Numbered from the stretch's first letter, positions 17,580-27,504 are shown. The stretch is 39,204 nucleotides of DNA from Mangrovactinospora gilvigrisea (GCF_001879105.1 NZ_MLCF01000053.1:1-39204), one strand, 5' to 3'. Numbers and translations are program-made. The notes: generated from the sequence alone by a model not told the origin.

Positions 17580-18173
17580 TCACGAGGCTCGGGCCCGGAC
17601 GACCACCGTCCGGGCCGCCTTGTCGTGCAGGCACTGCCGGTACGGCTTGTCCCAGGTCTGCCAGAGGCCGTTGAGCAGCCAGAAGGCGATGCCGATGAGG
17701 CCGGCGGCGAGCAGGTAGGGGACGTAGTAGACGCAGGCGCGCAGCAGCGCGACACCCACGCCGGGGATCTCGGCCTCCCGGTCGCGCCGGGCGATCCGCA
17801 CGTCGAAGAGCATCTTGCCGAGCGTCTGGCCCCACTTGGCGAACATCGCCGTCTCGTAGACGACGGCGAGCCCCACCTGGATCAGCGCGGCGGCGAGCAG
17901 CTGCGCCTTGGGCGCATGCGAGGCCGGGTCCACGGACGAGGTGTGGAACCCCCAGATGAGCCCGGTGATCAGCTGGCCGACGACGAGGAAGACCAGCACG
18001 AAGTCGACGGCCCGGGCGCCGAGCCGGCGGCCGAAGCCGGCCAGCGGCGGCAGCGCGGAGACCGGGGGGCGGCGCGGGTCCGGCACGGGATCGGCGGCGC
18101 CCATCCGCGGGAGGTCGTCGAGGGCGGAGGTCGCGGGCCGCGGCCCGTCGCTCTGGGGTGCGGGTGCGCTCAT
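17580..18173 (-). CDS. RDD family membrane protein
   Basis: 197 aa from ATG 18173; ATG 18182 is an alternative. Hydrophilic N-terminus (about 45 residues), then the RDD signature GRRLGARAVDFVLVF, three to four hydrophobic segments, and the family motif GQTLGKMLFDVRI. The C-terminus has a Cys/basic tail. TAATGT (18179-18184) ends 5 nt before ATG 18173, consistent with a leaderless mRNA. Function of the family is mostly unknown; some members act in ion transport. It lies downstream of a second RDD gene on the same strand, 74 nt away, perhaps as an ancient tandem duplication. Confidence 0.85.
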   Translation of the reverse strand: MSAPAPQSDGPRPATSALDDLPRMGAADPVPDPRRPPVSALPPLAGFGRRLGARAVDFVLVFLVVGQLITGLIWGFHTSSVDPASHAPKAQLLAAALIQVGLAVVYETAMFAKWGQTLGKMLFDVRIARRDREAEIPGVGVALLRACVYYVPYLLAAGLIGIAFWLLNGLWQTWDKPYRQCLHDKAARTVVVRARAS

Positions 18174-18247
18174 GTCGGACATTAGACCGCACGGCTGAGG
18201 ATTATTGATCGGTCGTGCACGGATTATGTGTGCGCACGACCGCCGAA

Positions 18248-20764
18248 TCACCCGTTCGGCGCGGCGTCCGCGACCAGTGTTCCGGCCGACCTGTCGTGCC
18301 CGCACTGGTGCAGCGGGCCGCGGGCCATCCGCCACAGGCCGAGCGGGATGCCGTAGAGCAGCACGACCGAGAGCACCAGCCGCACCCAGCGGCGCGCGGC
18401 CGCGCCGAACCCGGGCGGGCGGCGGGTGGCGGTGTCCAGCACGCGCAGGCCCATCAGCCGCTTGCCGGGCGTCCGCCCGGTGCGGGCGGTGGGCACGATC
18501 TCCAGCACCAGCACGACGGCGGCGAGGCCGGCGAGCAGGGTCAGCGCGTTGCCGAGCACGGCGCCGTCCACCAGCCAGACGGTGGACCGGCCGGCGGTGT
18601 CCTTCGCCTGGTCGATCTTCGACGCGATGTGGGCGGCGGTGGCCAGCCCCAGCGGCACCCCGAAGGCGGCGGCGAGGCCGAGCGCGAACGCGGTGTCCAC
18701 CAGCCGCGCGAGGACGCGGGCGCGGGGCGCGCCGAGGCGCGGCCGCGGGGGCCGCGGCACGGGCCGCTCGGAGCGGACGCCCTGGCGGGGCGCGGCCGCG
18801 GCGGCGGCGGCCGGCTCGGGACGGTGCCCGACGCTGGCGGCCTCGTCCGACTCCTCCGCCTGCACGGCGAGATGGTGCACCCGCTCCGCCCACGAGACCT
18901 CGCCTGCGGCGGTGGGCGCGCTGTGCGTCGCGGGGGCGGCGCTCCCGCCTGCGGCGGCTCCGCCCAGGGCGCGCAGCGCCCCGCTCGGTGGGGGCTGCGG
19001 CGGCGCGGGGATCTCCGCGTCGGCCGCCGGCTCCGCGTCCGCCTCCGCCTCCGCCTCCGGCGAGGGCCCGGTCTCGTCGAAGATCCCCGGCCGCAGCGCG
19101 GGCCCGCCCGCGCCCGACCGGCCGCCCGGCACCCGCGCCCCCGTGCCCGCCCCGCCCCCGGGCTGCCGCCCGAGGGCGGCGCTCCGGCCTGCACCCCCAC
19201 CGAGGTCCTGCGCACCCTCTCCGCCCGGAACTCGCCCCGATGCGTCCACCCCGCCGCCGACACCCGGCTGACGCCCCATCGGCGCACCCTGCCCCACACG
19301 GCCACCAAGCGCCTGCGCGCCCGCACCGCCCGGCACGCCCGCGGGCCCGACCGCGCCGGAGCCGTCCTGCGCGTCCACGTCGCCGGAACCCTGCCGCCGC
19401 CCCATCGGCGCACCCTGCCCGACGCGCCCACCGCGCGCCTGCGCGCCCGCGGCGTGCGCCGCCGGGTCCGCACCGCCGGACTGCCCGCCAGGCCAGCCGA
19501 ACTCCGATCCGACGGCGCCGAGCTGACGCCCCGTCGGCGCGCCCTGGCCCATACGGCCGCCGAGCCCCTGCGCGCCCGCGGGCGAGTCGTCCTGCGCGTC
19601 CACACCGCCGGCTCCCGGCTGACGCCCCACCGGGGCGCCCCGCCCCGCGCCTCCACCGGGCGGTTGGGTGCCGGAGGCGTGCGCCGACGGGTACACCTCG
19701 TCGGACTGCTCCGCGGACCGGCCGGCCTCCCGACCGCCGGCCCCCGCCTGACGCCCCATCGGAGTGCCGCGCCCCACGCCCCCGCCGAGCGCCTGCGCGC
19801 CGCCACCGCCCGGGGCGCACTCCGACGGGTCCACACCGCCGCCGCCGAGCCGACCGCCCATCGGCGCGCCCTGGCCCGCACGCCCACCGCCGGCACCACC
19901 GGGCGCCTGCCCCGACAGATCCACTCCGCCGGGCTGCCCTCCGGACCAGCCGAACTCCGGCCCGCCGGAACCCGGCTGACGCCCCATCGGAGCGCCCGGG
20001 CCGACCTGGTCCGCCGTGCCGCCGACCACTCCCTGCCGATACCCCATCGGCGCCCCGCCGAGCGCCCGCGCGGCGCGCGACAGCGGACCGTCCTCGTCCA
20101 CGCCGCCGGGCGCCTCGCCGCCCCCGCCCCGACGTCCCGTCGGCCCGTCCGTGCCGGGCCCGTGCGAGACGCCCGTCTCGTCGAAGATGCCCGGACGCAG
20201 CGGCGCGGGCTCCGACGCTCCCGTCAGCCCCGCCAGGGAGTCGGCGACGATCCCGCCGGGCGTGCCCTCGTCCCAGCGCTCCTCCCGCGGGTGGCCGCCG
20301 TCCGCCCCCGGGCCCGAGCCCCAGGAGACGTGCCGCCCCTGCGTGCGCCGCCGGACGTGCCACGCCCCGCCGCCGTCGTCCGCCGCACCCGGCACCTGCG
20401 CGTGCGCCTGCGCCTCGGGCGAGGGCTCCGCCGCCGCGGGCGCCTCCGTCGAGAGCCCCTCCACCCCGTCGAGGTACATCACCCCCGAGGCGTCGCCCGT
20501 CGGCGGCGGGATGAACCGCATCGACGGCCCACCCGCGGCCGCCGCCGCCCGCGCCGCGGCCGCGGGCGGCTCCAGCACCTCGCCATCCGCCGGGGCGGGC
20601 CGACTCGTGCCCGGGATCCAGGCGTTGCCGTCCCAGTACCGGACATACCCGGGCACGGACGGATCGGTGTAGTAGCCGGGCCCGGGCCCGGCCGCCTGCC
20701 CGCTCGCTCTCATACCTGAACCATTCGAACCGCTCGAACCGTAGGAGGACTCGTGGGACTCCAT
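18248..20764 (-). CDS. DUF2510-RDD membrane protein with a long repetitive low-complexity region
   Basis: 838 aa. Order: a DUF2510-like segment (PGYYTDPSVPGYVRYWDG, about residues 30-47); an Ala/Pro/Gly-rich stretch; about nine degenerate copies of a GQGAPMGRQPG-type unit; an acidic Glu/Ala patch; and a C-terminal RDD domain (about 690-838) with ARLVDTAFALG, several hydrophobic segments and the motif TPGKRLMGLRV. The decapeptide LRPGIFDETG occurs on both sides of the repeat array. ATG 20764 is used; ATG 20713 would remove 17 residues. The architecture suggests a membrane anchor with a long flexible cytoplasmic arm. The opposite strand is open here over long distances, but only this frame gives recognisable domains. 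Confidence 0.82.
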   Translation of the reverse strand: MESHESSYGSSGSNGSGMRASGQAAGPGPGYYTDPSVPGYVRYWDGNAWIPGTSRPAPADGEVLEPPAAAARAAAAAGGPSMRFIPPPTGDASGVMYLDGVEGLSTEAPAAAEPSPEAQAHAQVPGAADDGGGAWHVRRRTQGRHVSWGSGPGADGGHPREERWDEGTPGGIVADSLAGLTGASEPAPLRPGIFDETGVSHGPGTDGPTGRRGGGGEAPGGVDEDGPLSRAARALGGAPMGYRQGVVGGTADQVGPGAPMGRQPGSGGPEFGWSGGQPGGVDLSGQAPGGAGGGRAGQGAPMGGRLGGGGVDPSECAPGGGGAQALGGGVGRGTPMGRQAGAGGREAGRSAEQSDEVYPSAHASGTQPPGGGAGRGAPVGRQPGAGGVDAQDDSPAGAQGLGGRMGQGAPTGRQLGAVGSEFGWPGGQSGGADPAAHAAGAQARGGRVGQGAPMGRRQGSGDVDAQDGSGAVGPAGVPGGAGAQALGGRVGQGAPMGRQPGVGGGVDASGRVPGGEGAQDLGGGAGRSAALGRQPGGGAGTGARVPGGRSGAGGPALRPGIFDETGPSPEAEAEADAEPAADAEIPAPPQPPPSGALRALGGAAAGGSAAPATHSAPTAAGEVSWAERVHHLAVQAEESDEAASVGHRPEPAAAAAAAPRQGVRSERPVPRPPRPRLGAPRARVLARLVDTAFALGLAAAFGVPLGLATAAHIASKIDQAKDTAGRSTVWLVDGAVLGNALTLLAGLAAVVLVLEIVPTARTGRTPGKRLMGLRVLDTATRRPPGFGAAARRWVRLVLSVVLLYGIPLGLWRMARGPLHQCGHDRSAGTLVADAAPNG
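19160..20065 (-). repeat. Protein-coding degenerate repeat array (GQGAPMGRQPG-type units)
   Basis: About nine imperfect copies of a G(Q/R)GAPMGRQxGxGG unit, spaced roughly 25-40 codons apart, within the DUF2510-RDD gene. Variants include PTGRQLG, PVGRQPG, TPMGRQAG and AALGRQPG. Divergence between copies indicates an old array rather than a recent slippage expansion. Confidence 0.7.
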
Positions 20765-21023
20765 CGCCGGAATGACACCGCCACAACTCGCTCGGCACCC
20801 AGGACGTCGGCGCGCCGCACCCCCGGGTGGCCGCCGTCGTCCCGCGGAGCCCCGCCGAACACCTGACCACCAACCGTCGCCGCGCAGTGACCAACAGTAA
20901 CGCGAACGCCCGAAAAAATTCCCCGAAACCGGCGTAAGAGTTGCGGGCCGACCCCCTCTCTCCTTCCGAACGCACCGTCACGACCCCGCGCCCGCAAGGC
21001 CGGAACGGAAGGAAACCCGCGCC

Positions 21024-21446
21024 ATGGAGAACGTGGAGAACACCGTCGACCTCGACCTGGACATGTACCTGGTGCTCTCGCCGGAGCGCTCGGTCCGGGT
21101 CCCCGCGCGCCTCGGCTACAGCAGCTCCGACCCCTTCGCCGTGCACATGGTCTTCCACGTCGGCAGCGACTTCCCGGTCCGCTGGGTCTTCGCCCGCGAG
21201 CTGCTGGACGAGGGCGTCCGCCGCCCCTGCGGCTACGGCGACGTCCGCATCTGGCCCACCCGGGTGCGGGACCGCGAGGTGATCTGCCTCGCCCTCAGCT
21301 CCCCGGACGGCAACGCCCTGCTGGAGGCGGACCGCGAGGAGGTGCGCCGCTGGATCCGCCTCACCCACCACATCCTGCCGCCGGGCGAGGAGCAGCGCGC
21401 CCTCGCCCTCGACGCCGGCCTGGCCCGGCTGCTGGCGGACCAGTAA
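21024..21446 (+). CDS. ssgG: SsgA-like sporulation/cell-division regulator, probably SsgG
   Basis: 140 aa with GGAAGGA upstream of ATG 21024. Typical SALP length and features: LDLDMYLVLS, the DPFAVHMVFH core, VRWVFARELLDEGV and GDVRIWP. These proteins occur only in sporulating actinomycetes and guide septum placement and peptidoglycan remodelling; SsgG helps place septa correctly in S. coelicolor. The paralogue name rests on the neighbourhood (nagE2, hpd, murA, hup nearby, as for SCO2924); the family is certain. The 259-bp upstream gap contains an A-rich run near 20915 and probably the promoter. Confidence 0.85.
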   Translation: MENVENTVDLDLDMYLVLSPERSVRVPARLGYSSSDPFAVHMVFHVGSDFPVRWVFARELLDEGVRRPCGYGDVRIWPTRVRDREVICLALSSPDGNALLEADREEVRRWIRLTHHILPPGEEQRALALDAGLARLLADQ

Positions 21447-21489
21447 ATGTCTGGAAGGGCCGCCCGAGCCCCCACTACTGTCGTATCAA

Positions 21490-22059
21490 ATGCAGATGAA
21501 TCCCCAAGAGAACCCCCAACAGCGCATCCGCGCGTCGAAGTTCCTGTCGCTGGTGCTGCGGCACCGGCCGGAGACCATCGGGGTCGAGCTCGACCCCGCC
21601 GGCTGGGTGGACGTCGACGTCCTGCTCGCCGCCTTCGCCGCGCACGGCCGCGGCCTGACGCGGCAGCAGCTCGACGAGGTCGTCGCCGGCAACGACAAGA
21701 GCCGGTTCGCCTTCGACGCGTCCGGCACCCGGATCCGGGCCAGCCAGGGCCACTCCGTCGAGGTCGAGCTGGAGTACGAGGACGCCGAGCCGCCCGTCGT
21801 GCTCTACCACGGCACCCACCCCCGGGCCCTCGCCGCGATCCGGCGCGAGGGCCTGCGGCCGATGAGCCGCCACGCCGTGCACCTGTCCCCGGACGCGGCG
21901 ACCGCCCGCCGCGTCGGAGCGCGCCGCGGGCGGCCGGTGGTGCTGGTGGTCAGGGCGGGGGAGATGGCGGCGGACGGGCACCGCTTCCAGCGCAGCGCCA
22001 ACGGCGTCTGGCTGACGGAGGCCGTCCCGCCCGCCTACCTCGCCTTCCCCGACCGCTGA
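21490..22059 (+). CDS. kptA: RNA 2'-phosphotransferase (Tpt1/KptA)
   Basis: 189 aa. Catalytic Arg-His-Arg-Arg motifs are visible: LSLVLRHRPE, RASQGHS and MSRHAVHLS, with NAD-site motifs YHGTHP and FQRSANGVW. In eukaryotes this enzyme removes the splice-site 2'-phosphate from tRNA using NAD+, yielding ADP-ribose cyclic phosphate; bacterial substrates are unclear. ATG 21490 and 21496 are both possible starts. TACTGT (21476-21481) ends 8 nt before ATG 21490 and no Shine-Dalgarno is seen. It lies 43 nt after ssgG on the same strand. Confidence 0.95.
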   Translation: MQMNPQENPQQRIRASKFLSLVLRHRPETIGVELDPAGWVDVDVLLAAFAAHGRGLTRQQLDEVVAGNDKSRFAFDASGTRIRASQGHSVEVELEYEDAEPPVVLYHGTHPRALAAIRREGLRPMSRHAVHLSPDAATARRVGARRGRPVVLVVRAGEMAADGHRFQRSANGVWLTEAVPPAYLAFPDR

Positions 22060-22089
22060 ACCACCGTCACGGCCCGGGTCCCGCCGGGG

Positions 22090-23205
<1,116 letters not shown>

Positions 23206-23289
23206 TCACCCTCCGTCTGACGTCACTGTCGTCCGTCCGGCATCCCGGGCCGGAACCGTTGCGGGCAGCGTGACCCGGGTCACCGCCGT

Positions 23290-23340
23290 GCGCAAGACTT
23301 CCGGTTTTCACTGGGCAGAGTGTCCAGCCCTCTGGCGCAA
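23290..23340. promoter_or_regulatory. Direct repeats in the hpd/Lrp divergent region
   Basis: GCGCAAGACTTCCGG (from 23290) and GCGCAATCTCCCGG (from 23335) are near-identical direct repeats 45 bp apart, with the imperfect inverted pair CTGGG...CCAG between them. Lrp-type regulators often bind several phased sites in such regions, so this is a candidate operator. Confidence 0.3.
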
Positions 23341-23393
23341 TCTCCCGGGCGGTTGTACACCTTGACCATCGTTCGTCGGGCAGGGAGGCCAGT

Positions 23394-23879
23394 GTGGCGG
23401 AAGTGGACCGGGACGAGGGGGCGATCGATGTGCTCGACGCCCGGCTGATCCTGCTGCTGGACGAGGCGCCGCGGATCGGCGTCCTGGAGGCGTCCCGCCG
23501 GCTCGGCGTGGCGCGGGGCACCGTCCAGGCCCGGCTGGACCGGCTGCGCGCCCGCGGGGTGATCCGCTCGATGTCGCCGCAGCTCGACCCGGCGGCGCTG
23601 GGCTATCCGGTGACGGCCTTCGCCCAACTGGAGATCGTCCAGGGGCAGGGGCCGGCGGTGCGCGAGCACCTCGCCTCCGTCCCCGAGGTGCTGGAGGTGC
23701 ACACCACCACCGGCACCGCCGACATGCTCTGCCGGCTGGTGGCCCGCTCCAACGCGGATCTGCAGCGGGTGATCGACCGGGTGGTGGGCTTCCGCGGCAT
23801 CGTGCGGGCCGCCACCTCGATCGCCATGGAGAACCCGGTGCCCTACCGGGTCACCCCGCTGGTGCGCTCGGCGGTGTGA
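23394..23879 (+). CDS. Lrp/AsnC family transcriptional regulator
   Basis: 161 aa, GTG start behind GGGAGG. N-terminal helix-turn-helix (about residues 15-60: LDARLILLLDEAPR, ASRRLGVARGTVQARLDRL) and a C-terminal RAM/ligand-binding domain (AFAQLEIVQG, VLEVHTTTGTADMLCRLVA). Lrp-family proteins sense amino acids or related acids. Divergence from hpd suggests control of tyrosine degradation, perhaps with an aromatic effector; this is inferred from context. Confidence 0.9.
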   Translation: MAEVDRDEGAIDVLDARLILLLDEAPRIGVLEASRRLGVARGTVQARLDRLRARGVIRSMSPQLDPAALGYPVTAFAQLEIVQGQGPAVREHLASVPEVLEVHTTTGTADMLCRLVARSNADLQRVIDRVVGFRGIVRAATSIAMENPVPYRVTPLVRSAV

Positions 23880-23886
23880 CCGCCGG

Positions 23887-24666
23887 TCAGCAGGACGGGA
23901 CGGAGCCGCCGGTGTGCAGGGCGCGCAGCGAGCCGATCGCGTCCTGCAAACTCACCACCGGCACCAGGCGCAGCCCGGACGGCAGGTTGGCCTTGGCGCT
24001 GGAGCACTCGCCCTTGGGCACCAGGAAGACGGTCGCCCCGGCGGCCTTGGCGGCCTGGGTCTTGAGCGTCGCCCCGCCCACCGGGCCGACCGCGCCCTTG
24101 GCGGTGATGGTGCCGGTGCCGGCGATGTCCTTGCCGCCGGTGAGGTCGCCGCCGTGCCCGTCGCCCTGGATCTTGTCGACGATGCCGAGGCTGAAGAGCA
24201 GGCCGGCGCTGGGCCCGCCGACGTCCGGCAGGTCGAGCGTCACCTTCACCGTGTCCGGGTCCAGCTTGAGGTAGGAGAGCGCCGCGGAGACCGCGGCCTG
24301 CTGCGACTGCTGCATCTCCTGCGCGCTCAGCTTGTTGAGCTGGGCGACGGACTTCCCGGAGGGGTAGATCGCGTCCCGCGGGACGACCGCCTGGTCGGTG
24401 GCGAACCACGCCCGGACGGCGTCCACCAGCGTGATCCGCGCGTCGGGCAGCGTCGCCCCGATGGTGGTGGTGCGCAGTTCACCGCTGGTCTGCCGGACGG
24501 GGTGGCCGGTGATGGTGATGACCGGCTTCCCCTTGGCGGTGCCGAGCGCGTCGGAGGCGTCCCCGGGCACCATCACCGAGTACGGCAGCGGCACCAGCAG
24601 CGCCACCGCGAAGAGCGCCGCGAGCAGCACCGCGGCCACGGCCGCGAGCGGCCCCTTTTTGCTCAC
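23887..24666 (-). CDS. Membrane-anchored S16 (Lon-type) serine protease, YlbL-like, without PDZ domain
   Basis: About 259 aa from GTG 24666 (VSKKGPLAAV); GTG 24678 or 24720 are alternatives. One N-terminal transmembrane segment is followed by PLPYSVMVPGDASDALG, typical of the YlbL/Rv3194c family. The Lon-type catalytic dyad is visible: Ser in DVGGPSAGLLFSLG and Lys in GGATLKTQAAKAAGA. The family usually carries a PDZ domain between anchor and protease (about 340-360 aa in total); here the intervening part reads RTTTIGATL...LSAQEMQQSQQAA and looks too short for one. It should act on the outer face of the membrane; substrates are unknown. It lies 99 nt downstream of the IclR gene. Confidence 0.8.
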   Translation of the reverse strand: MSKKGPLAAVAAVLLAALFAVALLVPLPYSVMVPGDASDALGTAKGKPVITITGHPVRQTSGELRTTTIGATLPDARITLVDAVRAWFATDQAVVPRDAIYPSGKSVAQLNKLSAQEMQQSQQAAVSAALSYLKLDPDTVKVTLDLPDVGGPSAGLLFSLGIVDKIQGDGHGGDLTGGKDIAGTGTITAKGAVGPVGGATLKTQAAKAAGATVFLVPKGECSSAKANLPSGLRLVPVVSLQDAIGSLRALHTGGSVPSC

Positions 24667-24765
24667 CCATCCCGACACGCCCCCATCCAACCACGCGCGG
24701 GTCGGCCGCCGGCGCCGCACGCCGCCGACGGCGCCGCCACCGCACCGGCCCCCGGGCGGCGGGCC

Positions 24766-25494
24766 CTACCGCAGCGCGACGGACAGCCGCTCCGCGCCCT
24801 CGACCAACCGCTCCGCCAGCCCCCGCGGCACCGCCTCGCCCAGCAGCACCACCCCGAGCGCCGCCTCGACCCCCGCGACGCCCCGTACCGCCGCGGCCAC
24901 GCCCCGCACCCCCGGCATCTCCTCCGCGACCGCGCATCCCGCGCCGCCGCCCCGCCGCGCCGCGGCGATCGCCGCCCCCGCCGCCCCGCAGGACAGCGGC
25001 CGGCGCAGCCCCACGCGGTAGGCGACGTGCACATCGCTCCAGGCCGGCTCCTCCACCGCGACGACCAGTCCCTCGTCGCCGTCCGCCACCGTCAGGTGCG
25101 CCGTCACCCCGAAGTCCTCGGTGAACGCCCGCAGCACCGGCAGCGCCGCGTCGGAGAGCAGCGGCTGCGCCCGCCCCGCCAGTCGTATCAGGCCCAGCCC
25201 GAGCCGGAACCGGTTGTCCGGCCCGCGCCGCACCAGGCGGTGCTGCTCCAGCGTCGCCAGCAGCCGGTAGACCACCGTGCGGTTGACGCCCAGCCGCTCC
25301 GCGAGGTCGCCGACGGTGAGCCCTCGCTCCTCCTCGGCGAGCAGCCGCAGCACCGACAGGCCGCGGTCCAGTGTCTGGGACGTCTCGGGCTGACCGGCCC
25401 GCCGGGGCGTGCGCGGACCGGCGGCCAGGACCGCCGCCACCGCGGCGCCGGAGCCCGCTCTCGAAACCGCTCTTGCAGAGTCGTTGCTGGTCAT
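24766..25494 (-). CDS. IclR family transcriptional regulator
   Basis: 242 aa from ATG 25494. Winged helix (about residues 40-100: TLDRGLSVLRLL, LTVGDLAERLGVNRTVVYRLLATLE) and a C-terminal effector domain (AHLTVADGDEGLVVAVEEP, GLRRPLSCGAAGAAIAAARR). The effector half is rather short and its last part is Val/Gly/Ala-rich, so ligand prediction is not possible. No catabolic operon is adjacent. A palindrome 95 nt upstream could be its autoregulatory site. Confidence 0.88.
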   Translation of the reverse strand: MTSNDSARAVSRAGSGAAVAAVLAAGPRTPRRAGQPETSQTLDRGLSVLRLLAEEERGLTVGDLAERLGVNRTVVYRLLATLEQHRLVRRGPDNRFRLGLGLIRLAGRAQPLLSDAALPVLRAFTEDFGVTAHLTVADGDEGLVVAVEEPAWSDVHVAYRVGLRRPLSCGAAGAAIAAARRGGGAGCAVAEEMPGVRGVAAAVRGVAGVEAALGVVLLGEAVPRGLAERLVEGAERLSVALR

Positions 25495-25588
25495 GGGCGC
25501 CCCCGGGGCATCCGGCGGCCCCGATGACCGGGCCGCGTCCGCAAGTTGGGGGAAATAGAAGCACGCCGCGACGGCCTACCGAAAGGGG

Positions 25589-25604
25589 ATTCCGCATTTC
25601 GGAT
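25589..25604. promoter_or_regulatory. Palindromic candidate operator upstream of the IclR gene
   Basis: ATTCCGCATTTCGGAT is an imperfect palindrome resembling the TTCCGC-N-GCGGAA type of site bound by several IclR proteins. It overlaps the larger inverted pair CCGAAA...TTTCGG (25579-25602). Autoregulation is the likely use. Confidence 0.35.
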
Positions 25605-25646
25605 GCTCATACGCGCGTGAACTTCAGGCCGACCGCAGAAAAATGA

Positions 25647-27434
25647 TCACGCCATCCGGGTCGCCCACTCCTGCAACTTGGCGATCCTCTTCTCCAGCTG
25701 CCCCGCCGTCGCCTCCGCGCTCGGCGGCCCCCCGCACGCCTTGCGCAACTCGGTGTGGACGACGCCGTGCGGCTTGCCGGTGCGGTGGTGCCACGCCGCC
25801 ACCATGGTGTTGAGCCGCTTGCGCAGCTCCAGCAGCTGCTTGTGGGTGACCACCGGACGGTCCTCGGCCGGCTTCTCCAGCAGGTCGGCCTCCGCGTCCG
25901 GACGGCGGCGGCTGCGGGCGATCTGCTTGGCCTGCCGGCGCTGCAGCAGCATCTGCACCTGGTCCGGCTCCAGCAGGCCGGGGATGCCCAGGTACTCGTC
26001 CTCCTCCTCGCTGCCCGGATGCGCCTGCATGCCGAACTCGGCGCCGTCGAAGAGCACCCGGTCGAAGGTGGCCTCCGACTCCAGCGCCTCGAAGGACATC
26101 TGCTCGTCGGCGCCCGGCTCGTCCTTCTGCCGCTCGGCCTCCTTGAGGAGGTCCTCCTCCGGATGCAGGTTCTCCTCGCCGTCGTCCCGCTTGGGCCTGT
26201 CGAGGATGTGGTCGCGCTCCGCCTCCATCTCGCCGGCGAAGCCCATCAGCATCGGGATGGTGGGCAGGAAGACCGACGCGGTCTCGCCGCGCCGCCGCGA
26301 CCGGACGAAACGTCCCACCGCCTGGGCGAAGAAGAGCGGCGTGGAGATGGAGGTGGCGTAGACGCCGACCGCGAGCCTGGGCACGTCCACGCCCTCGGAG
26401 ACCATCCGGACGGCGACCATCCAGCGGTCGTCGCCGCTCGCGAAGTCCTCGATCCGCTTGGACGCGCCCGCGTCGTCGGAGAGCACCACGGTGGCGCCCT
26501 GCCCGGAGATCTCCCGCAGCATCTTGGCGTAGGCGCGGGCCGCCTCGTGGTCGGAGGCGATCACCAGCGCGCCGGCGTCCGGAATCTGCTTGCGCACCTC
26601 GGTGAGGCGCTTGTCGGCGGCGCGCAGCACATTGGGCATCCAGTCGCCGCGCGGGTCGAGGGCGGTGCGCCAGGCCTGGCTGATGGCGTCCTTGGTCATC
26701 GGCTCGCCCAGCCGGGCGGCGATCTCGTCGCCCGCCTTGGTGCGCCACCGCATGCTGCCCGAGTAGCTGAGGAATATCACCGGGCGGACGACGCCGTCCC
26801 GGAGCGCGTCCCCGTAGCCGTAGGTGTAGTCCGCCGAGGAGCGGCGCACCCCGTCCGAGCCCTCCGCGTACTGCACGAACGGGATCGGGTTGGTGTCGCT
26901 GCGGAACGGGGTGCCGGTGAGGGCGAGCCGCCGGGTGGCCGGCTCGAACGCCTCGAAGACCGCCTCGCCCCAGGAGAGCGAGTCGCCGGCGTGGTGGATC
27001 TCGTCAAGGATCACCAGCGTCTTGCGGGTCTCGCAGCGGTTGCGGTGCAGCATCGGCTTCACGCCGACGCCCGCGTACGTCAGAGCCACCCCGTGGTAGT
27101 CCTTCGACAGCGGGCCGGCCGAGTAGTCGGGGTCGATCCGGATCCCTATCCGGGCGGCCGCCTCGGCCCACTGCTTCTTCAGGTGCTCCGTCGGCGCCAC
27201 CACGGTGATCTGCTGCACGACATGACGGTGCAGCAGCTCCGAGGCGATGCGCAGCGCGAATGTGGTCTTCCCCGCGCCGGGGGTGGCGACCGCGAGGTAG
27301 TCGCGCGGCGTGGTCTCCAGATAGCGGTCGAGGGCGGACTGCTGCCAGGCTCGCAGCTTGCCCGCGGTGCCCCAGGCGGCGTGGGCCGGGAACGCCGGGG
27401 ACAGATGGCTCGCGGTGGTGGTCGTGTTACTCAC
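25647..27434 (-). CDS. DEAD/DEAH-box helicase, superfamily 2
   Basis: 595 aa from GTG 27434, chosen for the AGGAGA just upstream. Helicase motifs in order: Q-like AWQQSAL, Walker A ATPGAGKTTFAL, Walker B/DEIH VILDEIHHAGD, motif III LTGTPFRSD, motif V SEGVDVPRLAVGVYATS and motif VI QAVGRFVRSRR. After the helicase core comes a charged linker (Glu/Asp-rich, about residues 420-500) and a C-terminal domain with PVVTHKQLLELRKRLNTMVAAWHHRTGKPHG. It resembles conserved actinobacterial helicases near XPB/UvrB-type enzymes; substrate and pathway are unknown. Same strand as the MFS gene upstream. Confidence 0.9.
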   Translation of the reverse strand: MSNTTTTASHLSPAFPAHAAWGTAGKLRAWQQSALDRYLETTPRDYLAVATPGAGKTTFALRIASELLHRHVVQQITVVAPTEHLKKQWAEAAARIGIRIDPDYSAGPLSKDYHGVALTYAGVGVKPMLHRNRCETRKTLVILDEIHHAGDSLSWGEAVFEAFEPATRRLALTGTPFRSDTNPIPFVQYAEGSDGVRRSSADYTYGYGDALRDGVVRPVIFLSYSGSMRWRTKAGDEIAARLGEPMTKDAISQAWRTALDPRGDWMPNVLRAADKRLTEVRKQIPDAGALVIASDHEAARAYAKMLREISGQGATVVLSDDAGASKRIEDFASGDDRWMVAVRMVSEGVDVPRLAVGVYATSISTPLFFAQAVGRFVRSRRRGETASVFLPTIPMLMGFAGEMEAERDHILDRPKRDDGEENLHPEEDLLKEAERQKDEPGADEQMSFEALESEATFDRVLFDGAEFGMQAHPGSEEEDEYLGIPGLLEPDQVQMLLQRRQAKQIARSRRRPDAEADLLEKPAEDRPVVTHKQLLELRKRLNTMVAAWHHRTGKPHGVVHTELRKACGGPPSAEATAGQLEKRIAKLQEWATRMA

Positions 27435-27504
27435 GGTCTCCTGGGGACTCACGGAGAGGGGACGGACAACCCTGCCCACCCTAGCGGGTTGGGCTCCGGG
27501 TGGC

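Noticed and set aside
18205..20514. Long plus-strand open frames opposite the DUF2510-RDD gene
   Set aside because: They encode only Arg/Pro/Ala-rich sequence without domains; the minus frame gives DUF2510 and RDD signatures. Open antisense frames are expected at this GC content.
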